From: an uncultured Prochlorococcus sp.
GTDB lineage: Bacteria; Cyanobacteriota; Cyanobacteriia; PCC-6307; Cyanobiaceae
Assembly (NCBI GenBank): GCA_902628235.1
Contig: CACOMD010000007.1
Span: 1 to 40,379 of the forward strand
Length of the DNA: 40,379 nt
Direction: 5' to 3'
Shown here: piece by piece, positions 24,929 to 33,713 of the stretch
Layout of the letters: each line of letters opens with the position of its first letter
How positions within the stretch are numbered: the stretch's first letter is position 1
The notes under the pieces: model-generated
Told to the model about the DNA's origin: nothing
Databases searched by the model: none
What the model saw: the letters and a program-made list of their open reading frames with translations, nothing else
Made by a program: the position numbers and the translations under genes

Positions 24929-25963
24929 TTAATTTATTGTCCATAATGGTAATGTAACTTTCGACCCTACACTTGATGATAATCTTACAGCTTCTATTAC
25001 TTCTAATATTTTAAAAGCTTCATGCAAGGTTGAGGAAGATCTTCTCTCACTTTCATCTTTAAAAAATTCATCATATGCCAAATAATATAGTTCATCAAAA
25101 TTCACTTCTAATTTGTAGCTGATATTATCATGATCATTTGAGGTTATTATTGAAATATTTCCATCAATTAATGAAGCCTTAATTACTGATTTTTCAAAAA
25201 TTATTTGAATTGACCTTTCTTCTTCGAATTGAAGAAGATCTAAATGAATATCAAGATTTATTCCTTTTTTTGTTTGTGCCGATATCCTTGTAAGATCATC
25301 CGCGTGAATATCTAAATTTGAAACATGTTGAACATTACCATATACTTCTTTGATCTCTCCAAAAAGCCAACTAATATAGTCAATTTCATGACTTGTATCA
25401 AGAAGTGCTCCTCCTCCAAGTGCTCTTGAACTCATATAAAAAGATCTATAATCTTCATAAGGATGCCAATATGGTAAATAAAATCCATCAACTGCTCTTG
25501 CATAAAGAATTTCCCCATATTTTTTTTCATTAATTATCTTTTTGATTTCTTGAATAACTGGATGAAATCTTAAAAAATATCCAACTGTAATTTGTTTACC
25601 TAAAGTGCCTTTTTTCGACATTTCGTAGTATTTTCTCCATCCTTTTAAATCAGAAGATAATGGTTTTTCTAGATATATTTTTTTCGCATTACTTTCAAGA
25701 CTTCTTTGGAAAGGCTCTTCATGAATACTCGTTGGCGTACAAATAAAAATATAATCAGAATTCCTATATATTTCATCTAAGGAGGAAGCAGAAACTAATG
25801 AATCCTTAAATTGATTACTAACATCATTAAGCCTTTCTTGGTTTTTGTCATAAAAGATTATTTTACTAATATTGTATTTTTCAGCATTTTTTTTAATTCC
25901 TCTGATATGTCTTTTTCCTATAGATCCTGTTCCAATAATTCCTAGAATGTTGTCTGATTTCAT
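24929..25963 (-). CDS. Gfo/Idh/MocA-family oxidoreductase
   Basis: A 344-residue NAD(P)-dependent oxidoreductase. The Rossmann motif GIIGTGSIGKRHIRG is near residue 8, and YIFICTPTSIHEEP and the hallmark YLEKPLSSD follow. Gfo/Idh enzymes oxidize or reduce sugar and sugar-nucleotide hydroxyls. It lies 28 bp upstream of the CMP-sugar synthetase gene on the same strand, so it probably modifies the sugar that enzyme activates. The exact reaction is unknown. Confidence 0.88.
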   Translation of the reverse strand: MKSDNILGIIGTGSIGKRHIRGIKKNAEKYNISKIIFYDKNQERLNDVSNQFKDSLVSASSLDEIYRNSDYIFICTPTSIHEEPFQRSLESNAKKIYLEKPLSSDLKGWRKYYEMSKKGTLGKQITVGYFLRFHPVIQEIKKIINEKKYGEILYARAVDGFYLPYWHPYEDYRSFYMSSRALGGGALLDTSHEIDYISWLFGEIKEVYGNVQHVSNLDIHADDLTRISAQTKKGINLDIHLDLLQFEEERSIQIIFEKSVIKASLIDGNISIITSNDHDNISYKLEVNFDELYYLAYDEFFKDESERRSSSTLHEAFKILEVIEAVRLSSSVGSKVTLPLWTIN

Positions 25964-26047
25964 TTTTATTGGTTAATTAAATTTAATAATAACATTTTGA
26001 CATTAAAGGAAGTTCTTTATAAATTAAAGTAATTTTTATTTAATTTA

Positions 26048-27367
26048 CTAAATCTCAAAAGGATCTATTGAATATTTATAGGTATCTATTTTTTCTTTTG
26101 AATTGTTGGAGGAGGGCCTATTTGTATTCTTACCATATATAAGAGATTTTTTGTTTTCAAATGAAGGGAAAAAATATGATAAAAATTCTAAAATATAAAT
26201 TTTTAGAGTCGTAATAATGTAATGGAAATAAGCTATCAAATAAAGATATAAACTTTTAATGTTATATATATTTTGTGTTTCAGATTTTAAAAAATTATTA
26301 ATTGATAAAGCATATGATTTACATCTTTTCCCATCAAATTTATAAAAATATTTTGTAATATATGAGTCAAGTTTTTTGTTCCTTTTATTTATTAATTTTC
26401 TCTTATATTTAAAAAAATTATATTCTTCTCTAATTACTTTAAAAAGATCATCAGTGTTTTTTATTTTTTTATCTGCCATAGATGTATGGGCATCATCGTA
26501 AAGGGAATTAGTCAGTGATGATTCTAATTCTAAAGTCCTGATACCAAGCATAAGAGCTTCAATTGTTGTTGTACAAGCGGAAAAAGCTAAATGAATATCA
26601 GATTCTTTTAATAAAGAATCAATAGTTTCATTAAGCATAATATTTATTCTTTTTGAATTGAGATTTTTGATTAAATTCTCCCAATAAATACAGTTCTCCC
26701 TAGGGTGCGGTTTAAGGATTATTTTAAAACCCTCTTTTTGCTTTGATTCTTTAATTAAAAAATCTTTGATAATATCTCTTTGTTCTGTATAAGATTTAAC
26801 TAATTGAAAGTAGTCTGCAGTTTCTATTAAGGCTCTTTCCCTTTTTCTTGATTTTAGTTTTTGTTGATCCTTGTTGAAATTTGAGTCTTGAGCGGCAGTT
26901 GCAATAGTAAGATTTCTTTCCTTAAATGTTTTTTTAGAATTTTCAGATAATTTATTTGCTTTAACATCCCACAAAATATCTCCCCTATGAAAACCTATAA
27001 TTTCCTTTTTGCATAATAAAAAATTATCATATCTATCAGCATAAGACTTATTCCAGAATAAATATAAATTTGGCTCTATAGGAATTCTTATTTTATAGCT
27101 TTTATCTTGAGGATTGCCTTCTGTTTCAATAACAATAATTTTAATTCCATTTAATTTACATTTAGCTAGGAGAGGCCTATTAAAATTTGCCTTAGGTATA
27201 ACTATTGCATCAGGCTTCCTTCGTAAAACATTTTTTGATTCGATATTTCCAGGTAAATAAATGCTTTTATAATTTAAATCTTTTAAATACATTCCTATCC
27301 TTTTTAAACCTTCTAAGTCACGATCTTTTACGTCTACGATAAATACAATTTTCCTCTTATTTTTCAT
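26048..27367 (-). CDS. Surface-carbohydrate protein, GT-B-like
   Basis: A 439-residue protein. The C-terminal half has FKIILKPHPRE and ESDIHLAFSACTTTIEALMLGIRTL, the pattern of GT-B transferases such as the CDP-glycerol glycerophosphotransferase/sialyltransferase group and cyanobacterial surface carbohydrate biosynthesis proteins. The N-terminal Rossmann-like half starts KIVFIVDVKDRDLEG. A hydrophobic stretch near 370-395 may touch the membrane. It is first in the - strand set with the oxidoreductase and CMP-sugar synthetase, so transfer of a CMP-activated acid is a reasonable guess. The specific activity is unknown. Confidence 0.65.
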   Translation of the reverse strand: MKNKRKIVFIVDVKDRDLEGLKRIGMYLKDLNYKSIYLPGNIESKNVLRRKPDAIVIPKANFNRPLLAKCKLNGIKIIVIETEGNPQDKSYKIRIPIEPNLYLFWNKSYADRYDNFLLCKKEIIGFHRGDILWDVKANKLSENSKKTFKERNLTIATAAQDSNFNKDQQKLKSRKRERALIETADYFQLVKSYTEQRDIIKDFLIKESKQKEGFKIILKPHPRENCIYWENLIKNLNSKRINIMLNETIDSLLKESDIHLAFSACTTTIEALMLGIRTLELESSLTNSLYDDAHTSMADKKIKNTDDLFKVIREEYNFFKYKRKLINKRNKKLDSYITKYFYKFDGKRCKSYALSINNFLKSETQNIYNIKSLYLYLIAYFHYIITTLKIYILEFLSYFFPSFENKKSLIYGKNTNRPSSNNSKEKIDTYKYSIDPFEI

Positions 27368-27459
27368 AAATATTCAAATTTATTTATAGTATACAATCTT
27401 ATTAAAAAAGCATTTGGCAATTAATTGTTTAATAATCTATAGTTATAAAATAGTTGTTT

Positions 27460-28401
27460 ATGATAGTTTTGAAATTAATAAACTTAGTAACAGGTGGGGC
27501 TGGTTTTCTTGGTTCTAATTTAATATATAAATTACTATCTTATGGAGAAAAAGTAATATGTTTGGATAATTTTGAAACTGGACAAAAAAATAATATTATT
27601 AAATTATTGAATCAAGAAAATTTTCAATTAATTAATCATGATGTTTCTGTCCCAATAATTATTGAAGTTGATAGAATTTGGCATTTAGCTTGTCCTGCTT
27701 CTCCTATTCATTATCAATCTAATCCAATTAAGACAATGGAAACCAATTTCATGGGAACTTTTAATATGTTGAATCTTGCAAAGAAAAATGACGCTGACTT
27801 TTTATTAGCAAGTACTAGCGAAGTATATGGTAACCCTGAAGTGCACCCCCAGGATGAATTATATAAGGGTTCAGTAAATACTACAGGTAGAAGATCATGT
27901 TATATAGAGGGCAAAAGAATAGCTGAAACACTCTCAACAGAATTTAAAAGAATGTACGGTACAAAAATTAGAATTGCTAGAATTTTTAATACATATGGAC
28001 CAAACATGTCAGTAAATGATGGAAGGGTCGTTTCTAATTTTATTATTCAAGCTCTAAAAGGAAATCCACTAACAGTTTATGGAGATGGAACTCAAACAAG
28101 ATCTTTTTGTTATGTTGATGATCTAGTTAGAGGACTTATGAACTTAATGGATAGCGACTTTCACAATCCAATTAATCTTGGCTATCCAAAAGAATATTCT
28201 ATTAATCAACTAGCAGAACTAATCATACAAAATATTGATCTTAATTTAAAAATTATTTTACAGCCTCTTCCCCCAGACGATCCTAAAAAAAGAAAACCAA
28301 AAATAGATTTAGCATTAAGGGAGTTAAATTGGAAACCTGAGGTAAATCTTAAAGATGGACTATTATTAACAATAAATTACTTCCAAAGTATTTTAAATTG
28401 A
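27460..28401 (+). CDS. uxs: UDP-glucuronate decarboxylase (UDP-xylose synthase)
   Basis: A 313-residue extended SDR. The NAD loop TGGAGFLGS is near residue 10, with DNFETGQKNN, the very characteristic HLACPASPIHYQSNPIKT, and STSEVYG. The active site is RRSCYIEGKR (usual form RACYDEGKR), then RIARIFNTYGPNM and GDGTQTRSFCYVDDLV. It decarboxylates UDP-glucuronate to UDP-xylose. The substrate is made by the overlapping next gene, UDP-glucose dehydrogenase. The ATG at 27460 is preferred to a TTG two codons earlier. Confidence 0.92.
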   Translation: MIVLKLINLVTGGAGFLGSNLIYKLLSYGEKVICLDNFETGQKNNIIKLLNQENFQLINHDVSVPIIIEVDRIWHLACPASPIHYQSNPIKTMETNFMGTFNMLNLAKKNDADFLLASTSEVYGNPEVHPQDELYKGSVNTTGRRSCYIEGKRIAETLSTEFKRMYGTKIRIARIFNTYGPNMSVNDGRVVSNFIIQALKGNPLTVYGDGTQTRSFCYVDDLVRGLMNLMDSDFHNPINLGYPKEYSINQLAELIIQNIDLNLKIILQPLPPDDPKKRKPKIDLALRELNWKPEVNLKDGLLLTINYFQSILN

Positions 28402-29819
28402 CGGAATTTAAGAAAATCAAAAATATCTGCTGCATCGGCGCAGGATACGTTGGGGGACCAACTATGGCAGTCATCGCAAAAAAATGTCCAGATATTCTGA
28501 TTAATGTTGTAGATATTAATGAAAATAGAATAAACGCATGGAATTCTGCAGATTTGGCTGAATTACCAATATTTGAACCTGGATTGGATGAAGTTATCAA
28601 AAAGTGTAGAAATCGTAATTTATTTTTTACAACTGAGGTAAAAAAATCAATTGAATCAGCTGATATGGTTTTTTTATCAGTTAATACTCCAATAAAGTCA
28701 AAGGGAATTGGTGCGGGATTTGCTAGTGATTTAAAATGGGTGGAAGCTTCTGCTCGACAAATTGCTAAATTTGCAAAAGGTCATACGATAGTAGTTGAGA
28801 AAAGTACTCTACCTGTAAGGACAGCTTCTACAATTAAAGAAATTCTGATTAATTCATGTCTTGATAAGGATAATACTTTTGACAAGAAATTTTCAGTTTT
28901 ATCTAATCCTGAATTTTTGGCTGAAGGGACAGCTATAGATGACTTGGAAAATCCAGATAGAGTTCTAATAGGAGGAATTGATAAGTTTGCTATAGAAAGT
29001 CTTAAAAATATTTATGGTAGATGGGTTGATAGGGAAAAGATAATTACCATGAATTTATGGAGCTCTGAACTATCTAAATTAATTGCTAATGCTTTTTTAG
29101 CTCAAAGAATAAGTTCGATGAATGCAGTTGCAGCTTTATGTGAGAGCACTGGTGCAAATATTAATGAAGTAGAGAAAGCTATTGGAGCAGATAGTAGAAT
29201 TGGTAATAAGTTTCTAAAGGCAGGGCCAGGATTTGGAGGGAGTTGTTTTAAGAAAGACATACTAAACATAGTTTATTTAAGTAATTTTTATGGTTTAAAG
29301 GAAGTAGCTGATTATTGGAATCAAGTCGTCCTTATTAATAATTGGACGAGGCATAGAATTTCAAAAATTATTGTTAACAAACTTTTTGGAACTGTAAGCG
29401 GTAAGAAACTTTCTATTTTGGGCTTTTCTTTTAAAGCTAATACAAACGATACAAGGGAATCATCTGCAATTCAAATTTGTAATAACTTATTAGAAGAGGG
29501 TGCTGAATTAGTTATATATGATCCTAAAGTCAGTTATAGAAAAATTGAAGAAGATCTAATACAAAAAGAAAAAATTCCTATTAATCAAATTGTAAGTGAA
29601 GGGTCTTGGTCTAAAGCAAATACAATTGAAGAGGCGGCGGAAAACTCCGATGCAATAATAGTCCTTACTGAATGGGATATGTTTAAAAATTTAGATTGGG
29701 AAAAGTTATCTTCGTTAATGAGGAAACCCTCGTGGTTGTTTGATACAAGAAATATTACTGATCATAAGAAGGCTTCTGAAAATGGAATCAATATTTGGTT
29801 ATTAGGCAGTAGTAATTAA
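28398..29819 (+). CDS. ugd: UDP-glucose 6-dehydrogenase
   Basis: A 473-residue enzyme of the longer, eukaryote-like Ugd class. The N-terminus is NICCIGAGYVGGPTMAV, with FLSVNTPIKSKGIG, VEKSTLPVRTA and NPEFLAEGTAI. The catalytic Cys is in GPGFGGSCFKKD, and LGFSFKANTNDTRES is the C-terminal NAD domain. It oxidizes UDP-glucose to UDP-glucuronate. It starts with TTG in a TTGA overlap with the uxs stop. No ATG is available near the Rossmann motif, so the rare start is well supported. The galE remnant follows immediately. Confidence 0.93.
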   Translation: MTEFKKIKNICCIGAGYVGGPTMAVIAKKCPDILINVVDINENRINAWNSADLAELPIFEPGLDEVIKKCRNRNLFFTTEVKKSIESADMVFLSVNTPIKSKGIGAGFASDLKWVEASARQIAKFAKGHTIVVEKSTLPVRTASTIKEILINSCLDKDNTFDKKFSVLSNPEFLAEGTAIDDLENPDRVLIGGIDKFAIESLKNIYGRWVDREKIITMNLWSSELSKLIANAFLAQRISSMNAVAALCESTGANINEVEKAIGADSRIGNKFLKAGPGFGGSCFKKDILNIVYLSNFYGLKEVADYWNQVVLINNWTRHRISKIIVNKLFGTVSGKKLSILGFSFKANTNDTRESSAIQICNNLLEEGAELVIYDPKVSYRKIEEDLIQKEKIPINQIVSEGSWSKANTIEEAAENSDAIIVLTEWDMFKNLDWEKLSSLMRKPSWLFDTRNITDHKKASENGINIWLLGSSN

Positions 29820-30365
29820 TGAGAGTATTAGTTACTGGTTGGGCATGATATATTAGAAAGCATATAGTGAAATTATTTATTGGGAAGCGGACATTTGCTA
29901 ATAATACTGGATAATTAGAGCATGCGAAAAAGGATTTATAAGAAAGTTATTAAAGGTATCTTTAATAGTTGGTAATGTTGGAGATAAGAATCTTATGTTT
30001 AAGCTTCTAGAAGGTAATCATATTTGCTTGAAAAATGCTGTCTATTAAAAAATCTTGTTGAAGCGTTTATTCATTTTGCTTCCCAAATAAGTTTTGAATA
30101 ATATATTGAAAATCCATTAAAGTATTATTCAAATATTGTTTCTTAATTAATTTCTTGATTGGAAGTTTTATTTAGTAAGAGAATTATTTTAAAAAGATTA
30201 AGAAAAACACCAATCCCAATTGTTTTAAAAGCACTTGATCAACTCATCAAAAAAGATAAAAGAAGAATTAGGTTAGTAGTCAAAATATCAAGATATCAAA
30301 GATATTATTTTTCATACATAATAATTGTCTTAAAAAACTTAATTAAAATTTTTGTCGAAACTTGA
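29819..30365 (+). pseudogene. galE: UDP-glucose 4-epimerase-like pseudogene
   Basis: The ATG at 29819 shares a base with the ugd stop and begins MRVLVTGWA, then a stop, then YIRKHIVKLF. This is a decayed copy of the GalE start (VTGGAGYIGSH). Further on, another frame gives AFIHFASQISFE, a stop, then YIENPLKYYSNIVS, equivalent to the GalE IHFA...P..YY-N-V segment. A 68-codon open stretch (30159-30365) is its tail. Many stops and frameshifts show it is dead. It was probably the third gene of the uxs-ugd operon. Confidence 0.8.
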
Positions 30366-30412
30366 ATATATTTCAATTGAAAATATAATTAATATATTAC
30401 CTTTAATTTAAT

Positions 30413-31612
30413 TTGAAAATTAATAAATATAATTTTATAAATACCTTTCTTATAACTTCTTCCTTGGTATCTATTACCATTTCATACTATGCAATAAATC
30501 TATTTTTTATATTTATACCTTTTTTTAAAAAAGACTTACTTTCAATCAAAATACCTAATTCAAATGTTTTAAGATTAAATTTATTTTATTTTTTTATAAT
30601 TGGGATACTTGGGTTTATATATTATTGTCTTAATTTAAGTTATGCAAATGGAATTATTCCGATAAGACAATTTATTAGTTTTATTTTCTTTAATTCAATA
30701 TTTTTTCTCTCTCTTTTTAAGGATTTAAATATAAAAAAGTCAACTTTATTCAACGCTATTTTTTTTGCTTCTATTATTAATTTATTAATCTCATTAGTGC
30801 GTGCTGTTTTTTTTGGTTTTGATTTGCTGATTCTGGATGAAGTTAATTCTACAGAATATAAAGCTCGTCTTAGTCAACATAGTACTGGATTTATTTATTG
30901 TTTTGCATTTATTGTTTCACTTTTTGATTTCAAAAATATAAAAAATATAATGTTTAAGATATTTATTCCATTTGTATCAATACTAGGAATTATTCTTACT
31001 TTTTCAAGAAACTCAATATTGTCTTTATCTGTGGGAATTGTATCCTATTTTTTTCTCTTATTAATAAATATGTTTAGAGAAAAAAAAATAAAATTAATTT
31101 TTTTTACTAGAAGATTTAATTTAAAAACAATAAAAACCCTTTCCTTTTTTATTCCTTTGGGTATTTTAGCCTATCCTATTATAAAATTTTTCGGAATTAT
31201 AATAAATAATTTTCAGAGATTATTTTCAATATTAAATTCTATTGGTGGATCAGAGGCTGCCAGATTAGAAAGATGGAGCTATGCATTTAATTTTGCTTTA
31301 AAACATCCAATAAATGGATCTTCATATTTAGGTGTTTGGGCTTTTGATGAAAAGATTGGATCATTACACAGTAGCTTTTTTGATGTTTTATTTAGAACAG
31401 GCTTTGTAGGTTTAATTCTTTACTTTATGCTTCTAATAGATTTAATATTATTCTTTTTTAAAAAAAGAGAATACGTTATTTTAAGTGGTTTACTTTGCTT
31501 GATAGCTTATGGCATATCATATGAAGCAATGTTATGGCCAGGGGGATTATGTTTGATTTCTATTCTTATTTACTTTAGATATAACTATGATTATATTAAT
31601 TTAAAAACTTAA
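30413..31612 (+). CDS. O-antigen polymerase/ligase-like membrane protein (Wzy/WaaL)
   Basis: A 399-residue protein with about ten hydrophobic helices and a large loop near residues 270-310. FSRNSILSLSVGIVSYF and HSSFFDVLFRTGFVGLILYF are typical of the Wzy_C/O-antigen ligase family, including the conserved His in the loop-helix junction. It would polymerize repeat units or attach glycan to a lipid in the inner membrane. The start is TTG at 30413; no ATG occurs until well inside the helices. About 50 bp separates it from the galE remnant. Confidence 0.82.
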   Translation: MKINKYNFINTFLITSSLVSITISYYAINLFFIFIPFFKKDLLSIKIPNSNVLRLNLFYFFIIGILGFIYYCLNLSYANGIIPIRQFISFIFFNSIFFLSLFKDLNIKKSTLFNAIFFASIINLLISLVRAVFFGFDLLILDEVNSTEYKARLSQHSTGFIYCFAFIVSLFDFKNIKNIMFKIFIPFVSILGIILTFSRNSILSLSVGIVSYFFLLLINMFREKKIKLIFFTRRFNLKTIKTLSFFIPLGILAYPIIKFFGIIINNFQRLFSILNSIGGSEAARLERWSYAFNFALKHPINGSSYLGVWAFDEKIGSLHSSFFDVLFRTGFVGLILYFMLLIDLILFFFKKREYVILSGLLCLIAYGISYEAMLWPGGLCLISILIYFRYNYDYINLKT

Positions 31613-31668
31613 TTAATTTTTAAAATCTTGATTTTTTATTTTACTAATTCAAATTTTTATCTATTTAA

Positions 31669-32331
31669 ATGATTGATGCCTTAATTACTGCAAGAGGAGG
31701 CTCTAAGAGACTACCAAAAAAAAATATAAGAAACTTTTGTGGTAAACCTTTAATATCCTGGACAATTGAGGCTGCAAAAAATTCGAAATTTATAAGAGAA
31801 ATATATGTTTCGACAGACTCTGAGGAAATTGCAGAAATTTCAATCAAATATGGAGCTAAAATACCCTCCTTAAGATCGGCTCAATTAAGTAGGGATGATA
31901 CAAGTAGTGTTGACGTTGTATTGGATTTTAAGAAATATATTGAATCTGATGAAATTTTGCTCTTACAGCCAACCTCTCCTTTAAGAACTACAACTTATAT
32001 AAATCAATTTATGGAATTAATTCGCGAAAAAAAACCATCACAATGTGTCTCTGTTGTGGATATTAAAAACAAATTAAATTTTTGTTATGAATTTAAAAAC
32101 CATTTAACGAAATTTGAACATAAAGACGAACTTACATATTTAATGCCTAATGGTGCTTTGTATTATACAAAATTTGACATCCTAGAAAAGGAAAGAAAGT
32201 TTATAAGTAAATCAGCTTTATATTTTATTATGCCTGAAATTCATAGTATTGATATTGATACAATAGATGATTGGAATATTGCTAAATCTATTATGATTAT
32301 TAAAAACAGCAACAAATTAGATCAGATATGA
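31669..32331 (+). CDS. neuA: Acylneuraminate cytidylyltransferase (second copy)
   Basis: A 220-residue CMP-nonulosonate synthetase. ALITARGGSKRLPKKNIRNFCGKPL is the CTP-binding start, with EIYVSTDSEEIA, SRDDTSSVDVV and LLLQPTSPLRTT, and IHSIDIDTIDDW near the C-terminus. It activates a sialic, legionaminic or pseudaminic-type acid, whose synthase (NeuB-like) and epimerase (NeuC-like) are encoded 4-8 kb downstream. It overlaps the convergent gene at 32317 by 15 bp. Confidence 0.88.
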   Translation: MIDALITARGGSKRLPKKNIRNFCGKPLISWTIEAAKNSKFIREIYVSTDSEEIAEISIKYGAKIPSLRSAQLSRDDTSSVDVVLDFKKYIESDEILLLQPTSPLRTTTYINQFMELIREKKPSQCVSVVDIKNKLNFCYEFKNHLTKFEHKDELTYLMPNGALYYTKFDILEKERKFISKSALYFIMPEIHSIDIDTIDDWNIAKSIMIIKNSNKLDQI

Positions 32332-33411
32332 ATATATTTCTTTAAAAAAAGAATTTAATTGTTCTTTTAAAATATGTTTATCTTTATTCAGCTTTTCTTC
32401 AGAAAAATAACTATAAACTATTTTGCCTCCAAAAGATTCTTTTTCAGAATTTATACATAAATTATTAATCATACTTTTAATGTCTTCATATAAATAACTT
32501 TTTATATTATTTGTTTTATAAGGATAAGAGAGGGAAGAGCCTATATTCTGAAATGTTTTTTTTATTAAATCTCCTTCAAAAAGATAGTATATTTTCTCGC
32601 ATCTTGTATTAAGTTTTCCCATCCCTCGATCCAAGTCTATCGCAATTGTTGAAAATGAAGTTACTAGATACTTTGCTGTATAGAAAGATGCGATATTATC
32701 ATCATAATTATTATTTGTCTTATTAACACATTTGAATTTACTTAGATCTTTAATAATATCAGAGTTATTAAATTGTTCAGGATGAAGACATACTTCACAT
32801 TGAAGATTAGTTTGATCAAGTAATTTTAAGAAATTGAAGATATTAAATTTAACTCCTGGTAGAAAGGGTTGAGAAGCTAAAGTGATTTTACTATCGTTTC
32901 TCAAACTTTCTTTTAGTACAATTTTTTTTTCTAATTTATTGCTCAGATTAAATAAAGTGTTTTTTGGAGATAAAATCTTTAATACATTTGCGTAGGGCAA
33001 TTCAGTCTTAATGTCTTCAAGGCTATCCTCATCAAGAACTAAAAAGAAATTTGGATATGTTTTTTTAGTAAAACTGCCATAATATTGTGGATAGTCTTGC
33101 AATGTCCAAGTTGGTATACTTTTTCTTTTACACAACTCGCAGAGATAATTTTCTTGAGTTTCAGAGAAACTTGTTAAACCAATAAAAACATTATCAAAAT
33201 TATTTCTAGAAATAATTTCTTCTATTTCATATTGCGAAAATTTTTCTTTTGTCAAAACTTTCAGATTTCGGCGAACAGGTTTTCTGTTTATACAAGAACC
33301 TGATAATAATAAAATGCAATTATTCTTTTTGTTTTTATCTAAAATTATTTTGATAATTTGTTCTGCATGTAAATATGATCCGATATTAGAAACAAAAAAT
33401 AAAATTTTCAT
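32317..33411 (-). CDS. Unknown protein, possible GT-B-type surface glycan enzyme
   Basis: A 364-residue soluble-looking protein that I cannot assign. It begins MKILFFVSNIGSYLHAEQII, a Rossmann-like strand-helix start. Later segments CEVCLHPEQF and FYTAKYLVTSFSTIAIDLDRGM resemble the nucleotide-binding C-terminal part of GT-B transferases such as capsule/sialyl-type enzymes. It is rich in Lys and Asn. Lying between neuA and the amidotransferase genes, it may transfer the nonulosonic acid. That is context only. Confidence 0.5.
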   Translation of the reverse strand: MKILFFVSNIGSYLHAEQIIKIILDKNKKNNCILLLSGSCINRKPVRRNLKVLTKEKFSQYEIEEIISRNNFDNVFIGLTSFSETQENYLCELCKRKSIPTWTLQDYPQYYGSFTKKTYPNFFLVLDEDSLEDIKTELPYANVLKILSPKNTLFNLSNKLEKKIVLKESLRNDSKITLASQPFLPGVKFNIFNFLKLLDQTNLQCEVCLHPEQFNNSDIIKDLSKFKCVNKTNNNYDDNIASFYTAKYLVTSFSTIAIDLDRGMGKLNTRCEKIYYLFEGDLIKKTFQNIGSSLSYPYKTNNIKSYLYEDIKSMINNLCINSEKESFGGKIVYSYFSEEKLNKDKHILKEQLNSFFKEIYSYLI

Positions 33412-33713
33412 AATAATATTTTAAAAAAAATTTATTTTAAAGATATTTAAAATTATATAAAAATGTAAGAATCTATTTTCAAAATATAAAGAATAAAAAA
33501 TTATTAAAATAGAGATTAAATCTTTCAATTACTTATTTAAGTAAAAACATTTAAATTAAATCTCTTGGCTAAATCTGAGAAAAAAATATAAATTAATATT
33601 AAATCAATTTAAATTTATTCTCATTAAAAGTTATTACATTTTTATTTTAGCTCAATATTTAATATTGCTAAATTACTATAATTTTATATTGCCAAAACAG
33701 CATAACTTATTTA
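33412..33713. promoter_or_regulatory. Divergent intergenic region with palindrome and TATAAT
   Basis: 302 bp with no gene. A perfect palindrome, CAATATT-T-AATATTG, spans 33653-33667. A TATAAT lies at 33677-33682, 32 bp before the amidotransferase ATG. The palindrome covers where a -35 element would be, so it could be an operator. In very AT-rich DNA this remains tentative. Confidence 0.35.

Noticed and set aside
30159..30365. A 68-codon plus-strand gene
   Set aside because: It is the tail of the galE pseudogene, begins without a ribosome-binding site and shows no independent features.
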